DNA from: Stutzerimonas stutzeri
Lineage (GTDB): Bacteria; Pseudomonadota; Gammaproteobacteria; Pseudomonadales; Pseudomonadaceae
Length of the DNA: 64,000 nt
Assembly: GCA_002387205.1 (NCBI GenBank)
Contig: DGLA01000002.1
Location: forward strand, 124,001 to 188,000
Direction: 5' to 3'
A program made the translations under genes and the position numbers. The notes under the pieces are model-generated. The model worked only from the letters and a program-made list of their open reading frames with translations, had not been told where the DNA came from and did not search any database. This document shows positions 46,981 through 58,524 of this stretch, piece by piece (within the stretch, counting starts at the first letter, position 1; each line of letters begins with the position of its first letter).

Positions 46981-47008
46981 CTTGAAGCAGAATTTGTTGC
47001 CCCCATAT
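46981..47008 (+). promoter_or_regulatory. Sigma-32 heat-shock promoter of grpE
   Basis: CTTGAAG (46981-46987), 13-base spacer, CCCCATAT (47001-47008), close to the sigma-32 consensus CTTGAAA-N11-16-CCCCATTA. It lies about 50 bases before the grpE start. Confidence 0.85.
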
Positions 47009-47060
47009 AGCGGCACAAGCGCGGGTCAATGCCCGCTGACGTATCGATGAGGAGGACCGC

Positions 47061-47630
47061 ATGGCCGACGAGCAGAACCTGGACAACCAGACCCCAGAAG
47101 AGAACGAGACCGCGCAAGCCGAGGTGGCCGAGGATCTGGCTGCCCGCGTGCAGTCACTCGAAGAGCAGTTGGCGGCAGCGCAGGACCAGTCCCTGAGGGT
47201 TGCTGCCGAGCTGCAGAACATTCGCCGTCGCGCCGAGCAGGACGTCGAAAAGGCACACAAGTTTGCACTTGAGAAGTTTGCCGGTGATCTGCTGGCCGTC
47301 GCTGACAGCCTGGAGCGGGGGCTTGAGCTCTCCAATCCGGACGACGAGGCGGTCAAGCCGATGCGCGAAGGTGTCGAGCTCACCTTCAAGCTCTTGCTCG
47401 ACACGCTGGCGCGCCATCAGCTAGTGCAGCTGAACCCTGAGGGGGAGCCGTTCAATCCTGAGCATCACCAGGCCATGGCTATGGAAGAAAGCACCCATGC
47501 CGAGCCTGGCAGCGTGCTCAAGGTCTTTCAGAAGGGTTATCTGCTCAACGGCCGCCTGTTGCGTCCGGCAATGGTCGTCGTCAGCAAGGCGCCGGCCGAG
47601 ACACCGCCTTCGATTGATGAGAAGGCTTGA
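47061..47630 (+). CDS. grpE: Nucleotide exchange factor GrpE
   Basis: A 189-residue GrpE: acidic N-terminal tail, long coiled coil with LRVAAELQNIRRRAEQDVEK, and the C-terminal beta domain with NPEGEPFNPEHHQAMAMEE and VLQKGY-type KVFQKGYLLNGRLLRPAMV. It exchanges nucleotide on DnaK. GAGGAGGACC gives a strong ribosome site. It precedes dnaK and dnaJ in the classical chaperone order. Confidence 0.97.
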   Translation: MADEQNLDNQTPEENETAQAEVAEDLAARVQSLEEQLAAAQDQSLRVAAELQNIRRRAEQDVEKAHKFALEKFAGDLLAVADSLERGLELSNPDDEAVKPMREGVELTFKLLLDTLARHQLVQLNPEGEPFNPEHHQAMAMEESTHAEPGSVLKVFQKGYLLNGRLLRPAMVVVSKAPAETPPSIDEKA

Positions 47631-47653
47631 ATTCCGGCTACTGAACCCCATCT
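47626..47653 (+). promoter_or_regulatory. Second sigma-32 promoter, before dnaK
   Basis: CTTGAAT (47626-47632), 13-base spacer, CCCCATCT (47646-47653). The -35 overlaps the grpE stop codon. It gives dnaK its own heat-shock start in addition to read-through from grpE. Confidence 0.75.
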
Positions 47654-47727
47654 CGTAGCCAAGCGTTTTTGTGTTACCCGCAGCCGGTAAAACAGGCGCG
47701 GATCAATCAAAGTTCGGAGAGAAGCAC

Positions 47728-49641
47728 ATGGGCAAGATTATCGGTATCGACCTGGGAACGACCAACTCCTGCGTCTCCATTCTGGAAAACGGCAAGGCCA
47801 AGGTGATCGAGAACGCCGAAGGCGGCCGTACCACCCCATCCATCATCGCCTACGCGAATGACGGCGAAATCCTGGTCGGCCAGTCGGCCAAGCGTCAGGC
47901 TGTGACCAATCCGCACAACACCCTGTATGCGGTGAAGCGACTGATCGGCCGTCGTTTCGACGAAGAGGTCGTGCAGAAAGACATCCAGATGGTCCCCTAC
48001 AAGATCGTCAAGGCGGACAACAACGACGCCTGGGTAGAAGTCAGCGGCCAGAAAATGGCACCGCCGCAGATCTCTGCCGAGATCCTGAAAAAGATGAAGA
48101 AGACCGCCGAAGACTATCTCGGCGAGCCGGTTACCGAGGCGGTAATCACCGTTCCGGCCTACTTCAACGACAGCCAGCGTCAGGCCACCAAGGACGCCGG
48201 TCGTATCGCCGGTCTGGACGTCAAGCGCATCATCAACGAGCCGACTGCCGCTGCGCTGGCGTATGGCATGGACAAGGCCAAGGGCGACCATACCGTCATC
48301 GTTTATGACCTGGGTGGCGGTACCTTCGACGTATCGGTGATCGAGATCGCCGAGGTCGACGGTGAGCACCAGTTCGAAGTGCTGGCCACCAACGGCGATA
48401 CCTTCCTCGGTGGTGAAGACTTCGATATCCGCCTGATCGATTATCTTGTCGACGAGTTCAAAAAAGAAACCGGCATGAACCTCAAGGGCGATCCGCTGGC
48501 CATGCAGCGCCTGAAGGAGGCCGCAGAGAAGGCCAAGATAGAGCTGTCTTCCAGCCAGCAGACCGACGTCAATCTGCCGTACATCACTGCAGATTCGACC
48601 GGTCCGAAGCACCTGAACGTGAAGATATCCCGCGCCAAGCTTGAAGCGCTGGTCGAGGATCTTGTACAGCGCACTATCGAGCCGTGCCGCATGGCCATGA
48701 AGGACGCCGGAATCGATGTCTCCAAGATCGACGACGTGATCCTGGTTGGTGGTCAGACCCGTATGCCGCTGGTGCAGCAGAAGGTCGCCGAGTTCTTCGG
48801 CAAGGAAGCGCGCAAGGACGTCAACCCGGACGAAGCCGTTGCCATGGGTGCTGCCATCCAAGGCGCCGTGCTGGCCGGTGACGTCAAGGACGTGCTGCTG
48901 CTCGACGTCAGCCCGCTGACCCTGGGTATTGAAACCATGGGTGGCGTGATGACTGCGCTGATCGAGAAGAACACCACCATCCCGACCAAGAAGTCGCAGG
49001 TATTCTCGACTGCTGATGACAACCAGAGCGCGGTGACCATCCACGTGTTGCAGGGTGAGCGCAAGCAGGCGGCGCAGAACAAGTCGCTGGGGCGTTTCGA
49101 TCTGGCCGAGATCCCGCCAGCTCCTCGTGGCGTTCCGCAGATCGAGGTGACGTTCGATATCGACGCCAACGGCATCTTGCACGTCTCTGCAAAGGACAAG
49201 GCCACCGGCAAGCATCAGTCAATCGTGATCAAGGCCAACTCCGGTCTGTCCGAGGAAGAAATCGAGCAGATGGTGCGTGACGCTGAGGCGAACGCCGAAG
49301 AAGACCGCAAGTTCGAAGAGCTGGTTACTGCACGTAACCAGGGCGATCAGCTGGTCCATGCGACTCGCAAGATGCTCACCGAGGCGGGTGACAAGGCCAC
49401 CGAGGAAGACAAGGCCAGTATCGAGAAGGCAATCGGCGAGCTGGAAGTGGCCATCAAGGGCGACGACAAGGCCGAGATCGAAGCCAAGATCGCTGCGGTG
49501 TCCCAGGCCTCCACGCCGCTGGCGCAAAAGATGTATGCCGAGCAGCCTCAGGGCGGCGAAGGCGAGCAGTCAGGCGAGCGTGCGCAATCCGGTGACGACG
49601 TGGTCGATGCCGAATTCGAAGAGGTCAAGGACAACAAGTAA
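47728..49641 (+). CDS. dnaK: Molecular chaperone DnaK (Hsp70)
   Basis: A 637-residue Hsp70. The three signatures are present: GIDLGTTNSCVSI at the N-terminus, VYDLGGGTFDVSVIEI near 197, and VILVGGQTRMPLVQ near 340; the substrate-binding half starts at about 390 and the tail ends acidic (VDAEFEEVKDNK). Start at 47728 after GGAGAG; the frame is open to 47671. It folds proteins with DnaJ and GrpE encoded around it. Confidence 0.98.
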   Translation: MGKIIGIDLGTTNSCVSILENGKAKVIENAEGGRTTPSIIAYANDGEILVGQSAKRQAVTNPHNTLYAVKRLIGRRFDEEVVQKDIQMVPYKIVKADNNDAWVEVSGQKMAPPQISAEILKKMKKTAEDYLGEPVTEAVITVPAYFNDSQRQATKDAGRIAGLDVKRIINEPTAAALAYGMDKAKGDHTVIVYDLGGGTFDVSVIEIAEVDGEHQFEVLATNGDTFLGGEDFDIRLIDYLVDEFKKETGMNLKGDPLAMQRLKEAAEKAKIELSSSQQTDVNLPYITADSTGPKHLNVKISRAKLEALVEDLVQRTIEPCRMAMKDAGIDVSKIDDVILVGGQTRMPLVQQKVAEFFGKEARKDVNPDEAVAMGAAIQGAVLAGDVKDVLLLDVSPLTLGIETMGGVMTALIEKNTTIPTKKSQVFSTADDNQSAVTIHVLQGERKQAAQNKSLGRFDLAEIPPAPRGVPQIEVTFDIDANGILHVSAKDKATGKHQSIVIKANSGLSEEEIEQMVRDAEANAEEDRKFEELVTARNQGDQLVHATRKMLTEAGDKATEEDKASIEKAIGELEVAIKGDDKAEIEAKIAAVSQASTPLAQKMYAEQPQGGEGEQSGERAQSGDDVVDAEFEEVKDNK

Positions 49642-49743
49642 GCCCAGGCTTATGTCCTCCATGTCTGGAGTGGAGGCGGTTGTTCCAAGGGACGCCGTCT
49701 TCCGCTCCAGCCCGATGCGGTAGTGCCGCGCCGGGCCTGATCG

Positions 49744-49770
49744 CCGCGCGGGGGCTTGCTCCCGCGTCGG
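49744..49770. repeat. GC-rich hairpin between dnaK and dnaJ
   Basis: CCG-CGCGGG (49744-49752) pairs with CCCGCG-t-CGG (49761-49770), with one bulge and a GGCTTGCT loop. The GCGGGGGCTTGCTCCCGC core is of the REP kind common in Pseudomonas intergenic DNA. It may also lower dnaJ read-through. Confidence 0.6.
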
Positions 49771-49809
49771 CGTATCTGGAGGGTACGAATTTGAAGGTTC
49801 AGGAAATTT

Positions 49810-50937
49810 ATGGCCAAACGTGACTATTACGAAGTGCTGGGTGTCGAGCGCGGCGCCAGTGAGGCGGAGCTGAAGAAGGCTTATCGCCGCCTCGCGATGA
49901 AGCACCATCCGGACCGTAATCCGGGAGACAAGGCTGCCGAAGACGCGTTCAAGGAAGCCAACGAGGCTTACGAAGTGCTGTCCGATGCTGGCAAGCGTCA
50001 GGCCTATGACCAGTACGGCCATGCCGGCGTCGATCCGCAGATGGGTGCTGGCGCGGGCGCCGCATACGGTAATGCCAACTTCTCCGATATCTTCGGCGAT
50101 GTGTTCAGTGATTTCTTCGCTGGTGGACGCGGCGGCTCCCGGGGCGGGGCGCAGCGCGGTAGTGATCTGCGCTACACCCTGGAGCTGGATCTCGAGGAAG
50201 CTGTTCGGGGCACCACGGTCACCATTCGAGTACCGACGCTTGTCGAGTGCAAGACCTGCGACGGTTCCGGTGCCAAGAAAGGCACCAGCCCGGTGACCTG
50301 TACCACCTGTGGCGGCATCGGCCAGGTGCGCATGCAGCAGGGCTTCTTCTCGGTGCAGCAGACCTGTCCGCGCTGTCACGGCAGCGGCAAGATGATCTCT
50401 GACCCCTGCGGCAGTTGCCACGGGCAGGGTCGTGTCGAGGAGCAGAAGACGCTATCGGTCAAGGTGCCGCCAGGCGTGGATACGGGCGATCGCATTCGTT
50501 TGACTGGCGAAGGCGAGGCAGGAGCACAGGGCGGTCCGGCGGGCGATCTGTACGTCGTGGTGAACGTGCGAGAACACCCTATTTTCCAGCGCGACGGTAA
50601 GCACCTTTATTGTGAGGTGCCGATCAGTTTTGCTGATGCAGCGCTGGGTGGCGAGCTGGAGGTCCCGACCCTGGATGGCCGCGTCAAGCTCAAGATTCCT
50701 GAAGGGACCCAGACGGGCAAGCAGTTCCGTTTGCGTGGCAAGGGCGTCGCTCCGGTGCGTGGCGGTGCGGCCGGGGATCTGTTATGCCGGGTGGCGGTGG
50801 AAACGCCAGTCAACCTGGGCAAGCGCCAGCGCGAGTTACTCGACGAGTTCCGCAAAACATTGCAGAGCGACAGCTCTCATTCGCCAAAGGCCAGCGGTTG
50901 GTTTGAGGGTGTGAAACGTTTTTTTGGCGATCTTTAA
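49810..50937 (+). CDS. dnaJ: Co-chaperone DnaJ (Hsp40)
   Basis: A 375-residue DnaJ with all regions: J domain with the HPD motif in MKHHPDRNPGD, a Gly-rich linker (FFAGGRGGSRGG), four zinc-binding CxxCxGxG-type repeats (CKTCDGSGAKKG, CTTCGGIGQV, CPRCHGSGK, CGSCHGQGR) and C-terminal substrate-binding domains. It stimulates DnaK ATPase. Confidence 0.97.
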   Translation: MAKRDYYEVLGVERGASEAELKKAYRRLAMKHHPDRNPGDKAAEDAFKEANEAYEVLSDAGKRQAYDQYGHAGVDPQMGAGAGAAYGNANFSDIFGDVFSDFFAGGRGGSRGGAQRGSDLRYTLELDLEEAVRGTTVTIRVPTLVECKTCDGSGAKKGTSPVTCTTCGGIGQVRMQQGFFSVQQTCPRCHGSGKMISDPCGSCHGQGRVEEQKTLSVKVPPGVDTGDRIRLTGEGEAGAQGGPAGDLYVVVNVREHPIFQRDGKHLYCEVPISFADAALGGELEVPTLDGRVKLKIPEGTQTGKQFRLRGKGVAPVRGGAAGDLLCRVAVETPVNLGKRQRELLDEFRKTLQSDSSHSPKASGWFEGVKRFFGDL

Positions 50938-51013
50938 CCCAGCGGTGAGCTGCAGGCGGCAGCCTTCCTGAGGGCGCTCCTGCAGCTTGAGGCTTGCAGC
51001 TTGGAGCTGTTTT

Positions 51014-51820
51014 ATGCGACGTATTGCAGTAATGGGTGCCGCGGGGCGCATGGGCAAGACGCTGGTCGAAGCTGTCCAGCAAACCGCCGGTGCGGCAGGC
51101 TTAACTGCCGCCATCGACCGGCCTGATAGCACCCTGGTGGGTGCCGATGCAGGCGAACTGGCTGGCATCGGCCGGCTGGGTGTGCCGCTGATTGGCGATA
51201 TTGCCAAGGTTGTCGATGAGTTCGATGTGCTGATCGATTTCACCCACCCGTCAGTTACGTTGAAAAACCTTGAGGTTTGCCGGCGCGCGGGCAAGGCGAT
51301 GGTTATCGGCACTACCGGTTTTTCGGTTGCAGAAAAGGAAAAACTGGCCGCCGCAGCGAGCGATATCCCCATCGTATTCGCCGCCAATTTCAGCGTCGGC
51401 GTCAATTTGTGCCTGAAACTGCTCGACACGGCTGCACGGGTCCTGGGTGACGAGGTGGACATCGAAATCATCGAAGCCCACCACCGGCACAAGGTCGATG
51501 CGCCATCAGGTACGGCATTGCGCATGGGCGAAGTCGTGGCGCAGGCACTGGGCCGTGATTTGCAGGAGGTGGCCGTGTACGGGCGTGAAGGGCAGACAGG
51601 AGCTCGCCAGCGCGACACGATTGGCTTCGCTACGGTCCGTGCTGGGGATGTGGTAGGCGACCATACGGTGCTCTTCGCGGCAGAGGGTGAGCGCGTCGAG
51701 ATTACGCACAAGGCTTCCAGCCGGATGACGTTTGCCAAGGGCGCTGTGCGCGCCGCGATGTGGCTGGAGCAGCAACCGTCAGGTCTGTATGACATGCAGG
51801 ATGTGCTGGGGCTGCGTTAA
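51014..51820 (+). CDS. dapB: 4-hydroxy-tetrahydrodipicolinate reductase
   Basis: A 268-residue enzyme of lysine and peptidoglycan precursor synthesis. The NAD(P)-binding GAAGRMGKTLVEAV lies at residue 9, and the catalytic signature EAHHRHKVDAPSGTAL near 155. The start is at 51014 (ATGCGACGTATTGC); an upstream frame to 50987 lacks support. It is followed by a strong terminator before carA. Confidence 0.96.
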   Translation: MRRIAVMGAAGRMGKTLVEAVQQTAGAAGLTAAIDRPDSTLVGADAGELAGIGRLGVPLIGDIAKVVDEFDVLIDFTHPSVTLKNLEVCRRAGKAMVIGTTGFSVAEKEKLAAAASDIPIVFAANFSVGVNLCLKLLDTAARVLGDEVDIEIIEAHHRHKVDAPSGTALRMGEVVAQALGRDLQEVAVYGREGQTGARQRDTIGFATVRAGDVVGDHTVLFAAEGERVEITHKASSRMTFAKGAVRAAMWLEQQPSGLYDMQDVLGLR

Positions 51821-51921
51821 GGTTGGGTGCTGCGAGGCCCGCCTGGCTGATTCCGGCTGGACCTGAAAAGGGCTTTTCTGTAAGCTTCCCGTTTTAGTGT
51901 GTCCACTAAAAGTTGCGCAGA

Positions 51922-52020
51922 ATGACTCAAACAAAAAGCGGGATGACCTTCACACGTCATCCCGCTTTTTTACAATCTGCGCCTGCTTCAGCCTTGATCT
52001 TTGGGAGGTCTCTTGACTAA
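51922..52020 (+). other. Possible leader ORF overlapping the carA start
   Basis: A 32-codon frame starting ATGACTCAAACA and running through the terminator hairpin to a TAA at 52018-52020, overlapping the carA TTG start by eight bases. There is no good ribosome site, so translation is uncertain. Its placement across the terminator would suit an attenuation or coupling role. Confidence 0.3.
51933..51970 (+). terminator. Strong terminator between dapB and carA
   Basis: AAAAAGCGGGATGAC (51933-51947) pairs perfectly with GTCATCCCGCTTTTT (51956-51970) and ends in a T run. A second perfect 8-base inverted repeat TTTTAGTG/CACTAAAA (51892-51911) lies just upstream. The stem ends dapB transcription and, if the carA promoter is upstream of it, could act as a carAB attenuator. 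Confidence 0.85.
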
Positions 52021-53149
52021 GCCAGCCATACTCGCCCTTGCCGATGGCAGCATCTTTCGCGGCGAATCCATCGGCGCCGACGGCCAGACTATCGGTGAGG
52101 TGGTATTCAATACTGCCATGACCGGCTATCAGGAAATCCTTACCGACCCTTCCTATGCCAAGCAGATCGTTACCCTAACGTACCCGCACGTCGGAAATAC
52201 CGGCACGACTCCGGAGGACGCCGAGTCCTGGAAGGTATGGGCCGCAGGACTGGTGATTCGCGATCTGCCGTTGACTTCTAGCAACTGGCGCAACAAGCAA
52301 CCCCTTCCGGACTACCTGAAGGCCAACGGTACTGTTGCGATTGCCGGTATCGATACCCGCCGTCTGACCCGTATCCTTCGTGAAAAAGGGGCTCAGGATG
52401 GTTGCATCCTGGCCGGGGAAGGCGCCACCGAAGAGAAGGCTCTGGAGCTGGCACGCAGTTTCCCAGGCCTCAAGGGTATGGACCTGGCGAAGGAAGTCAG
52501 CGTAAAGGAACGCTATGAGTGGCGTTCGAGCGTCTGGTGTCTGAAGGATGACGGCCATGCCGAAGTGCCTGCCAGTGAATTGCCTTATCACGTGGTGGCC
52601 TTTGATTATGGTGTGAAGTACAACATCCTGCGCATGCTGGTTGCACGCGGTTGCCGCGTTACGGTGCTGCCGGCCCAGTCAAGCGCCAGCGATGCTCTGG
52701 CTCTAAACCCGGACGGCGTCTTCCTTGCCAATGGCCCGGGTGACCCTGAGCCTTGCGATTATGCAATCAAGGCAATCCAAGATGTGCTTGAGACCGATAT
52801 CCCGGTGTTCGGGATCTGCCTTGGTCATCAGCTGCTGGCCCTGGCTTCCGGTGCCAAGACGGTGAAGATGCCCAACGGCCACCACGGCGCCAACCATCCG
52901 GTGCAGGACCTGGACACCGGTGTGGTGATGATCACCAGCCAGAACCACGGGTTCGCCGTGGATGAGGCCAGCCTGCCGAGCAATCTGCGCGCAACGCATA
53001 AGTCGTTGTTCGACGGCACCCTGCAAGGCATCGAGCGTACCGACAAGGTCGCCTTCAGCTTCCAGGGCCATCCCGAGGCCAGCCCGGGACCGCACGATGT
53101 GGCGCCATTGTTCGACCGCTTCATCGCTGCCATGGCCAAGCGCCGCTAA
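52013..53149 (+). CDS. carA: Carbamoyl-phosphate synthase small chain
   Basis: A 378-residue glutamine-hydrolysing subunit for arginine and pyrimidine synthesis. The class-I amidotransferase nucleophile Cys is in FGICLGHQLLALASG and the His/Glu pair in FQGHPEASPGPHD. The start is a TTG at 52013: TTG ACT AAG CCA matches the family N-terminus (M)TKPAILALADGS, with GGGAGG six bases upstream and no ATG in reach. carB follows after 30 bases. Confidence 0.96.
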   Translation: MTKPAILALADGSIFRGESIGADGQTIGEVVFNTAMTGYQEILTDPSYAKQIVTLTYPHVGNTGTTPEDAESWKVWAAGLVIRDLPLTSSNWRNKQPLPDYLKANGTVAIAGIDTRRLTRILREKGAQDGCILAGEGATEEKALELARSFPGLKGMDLAKEVSVKERYEWRSSVWCLKDDGHAEVPASELPYHVVAFDYGVKYNILRMLVARGCRVTVLPAQSSASDALALNPDGVFLANGPGDPEPCDYAIKAIQDVLETDIPVFGICLGHQLLALASGAKTVKMPNGHHGANHPVQDLDTGVVMITSQNHGFAVDEASLPSNLRATHKSLFDGTLQGIERTDKVAFSFQGHPEASPGPHDVAPLFDRFIAAMAKRR

Positions 53150-53179
53150 GCCCGCCGAGCATAGAATTCGAGAGAGACC

Positions 53180-56397
<3,218 letters not shown>

Positions 56398-56401
<4 letters not shown>

Positions 56402-56877
56402 CTAAATACCCAATGACTGTCCAGGGCGCTCGAGCCCTGGAAGAAGAACTCAAACACCTTAAAACCGAGCTGCGCCCGCAAATTACCCAAGCTATTGCCG
56501 AAGCGCGCGAGCTGGGTGATCTCAAGGAAAATGCGGAATACCATGCGGCACGGGAGCAACAAGGCATGGTCGAGGCACGTATTCGAGACATCGAAGGGCG
56601 TTTGCAGAACGCACAGGTCATCGACGTAGCCAATATTCCGCATACGGGTAAGGTGATCTTCGGAACGACGGTCGAGATTGCAAATATCGAAACCGATGAG
56701 ACCGTGACCTATCAGATCGTCGGCGATGACGAGGCCGACATCAAGCGTGGCAAGCTGTCGGTTAGCTCGCCCATCGCCCGGGCACTGGTAGGCAAGGAAG
56801 AGGGCGACGTAGTGGCGGTGAAAACTCCGAGTGGTCTGATCGAGTACGAGATCATTGAGGTCCGTCATTTCTCGTGA
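56398..56877 (+). CDS. greA: Transcription elongation factor GreA
   Basis: A 159-residue GreA: N-terminal coiled coil with MTVQGARALEEELKHLKTE and LGDLKENAEYHAAREQQ (acidic tip), then an FKBP-like C-terminal domain with YQIVGDDEADIKRGKLSVSSP. It rescues backtracked RNA polymerase. ATGA overlap with carB links it to that operon. Confidence 0.97.
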
Positions 56878-56884
56878 TCAACCA

Positions 56885-57283
56885 ATGCGCGCCGGTGTAA
56901 TCAGTTGGCAGCTGGCTCAGACGTTCTGGGTCGGCGGCCTTTGGCTTCTGCAGTTCGTGATGCTGCCGGCGCTTGCGAAAATGGGTCTGGCACCGTTGCT
57001 GGTTGATGACATTGCCGCGACTCTGCGCCCTTTGCTGGTAGGCTTTGCGGCTTTCTGCGTGATGTTGCAAGCGACGGTGCTGGTACAGGTTGGCGGGCTT
57101 CGCAGCTTGTGGCTTGATCTTCGTGGTCAGCTGCTGGTGTCGGTATTGTTGCTGGCGGCCAGTTATTTCGCCGTGCAGGCTGGTCTTGCAGGTTCCGGCT
57201 ACTGGCTCGTCTTCAGTTATCTGGCGATGGGACTTTGCGGCTTGATACTGGTGCTTCAGGTCGCTCCCAGTAGGGAGCGATAA
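56885..57283 (+). CDS. Small membrane protein, DUF4149-like
   Basis: A 132-residue protein with four predicted membrane helices (about 5-25, 45-70, 80-100, 105-125). The N-terminal WQLAQTFWVGGLWLLQFVMLPAL resembles the DUF4149 family found beside greA in pseudomonads. Function unknown. Start at 56885, seven bases after greA, so probably co-transcribed. Confidence 0.78.
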   Translation: MRAGVISWQLAQTFWVGGLWLLQFVMLPALAKMGLAPLLVDDIAATLRPLLVGFAAFCVMLQATVLVQVGGLRSLWLDLRGQLLVSVLLLAASYFAVQAGLAGSGYWLVFSYLAMGLCGLILVLQVAPSRER

Positions 57284-57308
57284 GTACGGAGAAAGGGCGA
57301 GCGAGGAT

Positions 57309-57620
57309 TCAGGCCTGAAAGCGATGCACGTTGGATAGTTGCTTGTTTACCTTCGGGTTCTTGCGGTACACCAGCGCCATCTTGCCGATAGACTGGACCA
57401 GCTCGCATCCACCAAGCTTGCACAATTCGTCCATGATGGCTTTGCGGTCATCGCGTTCGGTTATCCGCAGCTGTACCTTGATCAGTTCGTGATCGCTCAG
57501 GGCGCGTTCAAGCTCAGCCTGTACCCCTTCGGTCAGGCCGTTCTCGGACACGATCAGAACCGGCTTTAAATGATGGCCGATGGATTTGTACTGTTTCTTC
57601 TGCTCGTTGGTGAGCGGCAT
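57309..57620 (-). CDS. yhbY: YhbY/CRS1-family RNA-binding protein
   Basis: A 103-residue CRM-domain protein: MPLTNEQKKQYKSIGHHLKP, then VLIVSENGLTEGVQAELERAL and ELIKVQL, ending with IGKMALVYRKN. It binds pre-50S particles and contributes to ribosome assembly. It diverges from rlmE across 80 bases, a conserved arrangement (yhbY-rlmE-ftsH-folP-glmM). Confidence 0.93.
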   Translation of the reverse strand: MPLTNEQKKQYKSIGHHLKPVLIVSENGLTEGVQAELERALSDHELIKVQLRITERDDRKAIMDELCKLGGCELVQSIGKMALVYRKNPKVNKQLSNVHRFQA

Positions 57621-57702
57621 AATTCGACCCTTGCGTCAGAACCCTTGAAAACGGCGGCTAGTGTACCCGAGACACGATGGGCCGCACAGATGAGGTAGCA
57701 GC

Positions 57703-58353
57703 TTGGCACGCTCCAAGACCAGCCCGCGTTGGCTGAAAGAACACTTTGACGATCCCTTTGTGAAAATGGCTCAACGGGACGGGTATCGGTCCCGCGCCAG
57801 CTACAAGCTTCTGGAGATCCAGGAAAAGGATCGGATCATGCGACCCGGCATGACCGTGGTCGACTTGGGTGCTGCTCCCGGTGGATGGTCCCAGGTGACC
57901 AGTCGCGTGATTGGCGACCGTGGGAGGCTCATTGCTTCGGATATCCTGCCCATGGACAGCATCGCCGATGTGACTTTCGTGCTCGGTGACTTCACCGAAG
58001 ACGAAGTATTTGCCGAGATACTCGAGGCCATTGGTAATACAGAGGTCGACCTTGTTATTTCCGATATGGCCCCCAACATGAGTGGTGTGAAGGTTGCGGA
58101 CCAGGCGCGTGCTATGTTTCTTTGCGAGCTTGCGCTCGATCTGGCGATGCGTGTGCTGCGCCCCGGGGGTGATTTTCTGATCAAGATTTTTCAGGGTGAC
58201 GGCTTCGATGCCTATCTGAAAGAGGTGCGGCAGAATTTCGACAAAGTGCAGATGCGCAAACCCCTTTCGTCCCGTGATCGCTCCCGCGAGCAGTACATGC
58301 TGGCGCGTGGTTTTCGAGGGCAGGGCAACGACCGGCAAGAGATGCGGTCCTAG
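57703..58353 (+). CDS. rlmE: 23S rRNA 2'-O-methyltransferase RlmE (FtsJ)
   Basis: A 216-residue SAM-dependent methyltransferase for U2552 of 23S rRNA. Motifs are RSRASYKLLEIQEKD (catalytic Lys), VVDLGAAPGGWSQV (SAM) and LVISDMAPNMSG (catalytic Asp). The start is a TTG at 57703 (TTG GCA CGC TCC) after GAGGTAGC, matching the usual MARSKTS N-terminus. A terminator is not evident before ftsH. Confidence 0.95.
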   Translation: MARSKTSPRWLKEHFDDPFVKMAQRDGYRSRASYKLLEIQEKDRIMRPGMTVVDLGAAPGGWSQVTSRVIGDRGRLIASDILPMDSIADVTFVLGDFTEDEVFAEILEAIGNTEVDLVISDMAPNMSGVKVADQARAMFLCELALDLAMRVLRPGGDFLIKIFQGDGFDAYLKEVRQNFDKVQMRKPLSSRDRSREQYMLARGFRGQGNDRQEMRS

Positions 58354-58524
58354 TTCAGTCGATACGCGCTCCAGACCCAGGACAGATGGATCCTCGACTG
58401 GCATGTTCATATCGGGTTACAGACCAGGCTGCCCGTTCAGTGCGTTGTGTAGTAAGTTAAGCCGAGCGAACCATCGGCCGTCATGCGGGCTCCAGGCAAC
58501 GGGCCTGCTCTAGAGGGTAGTGAA

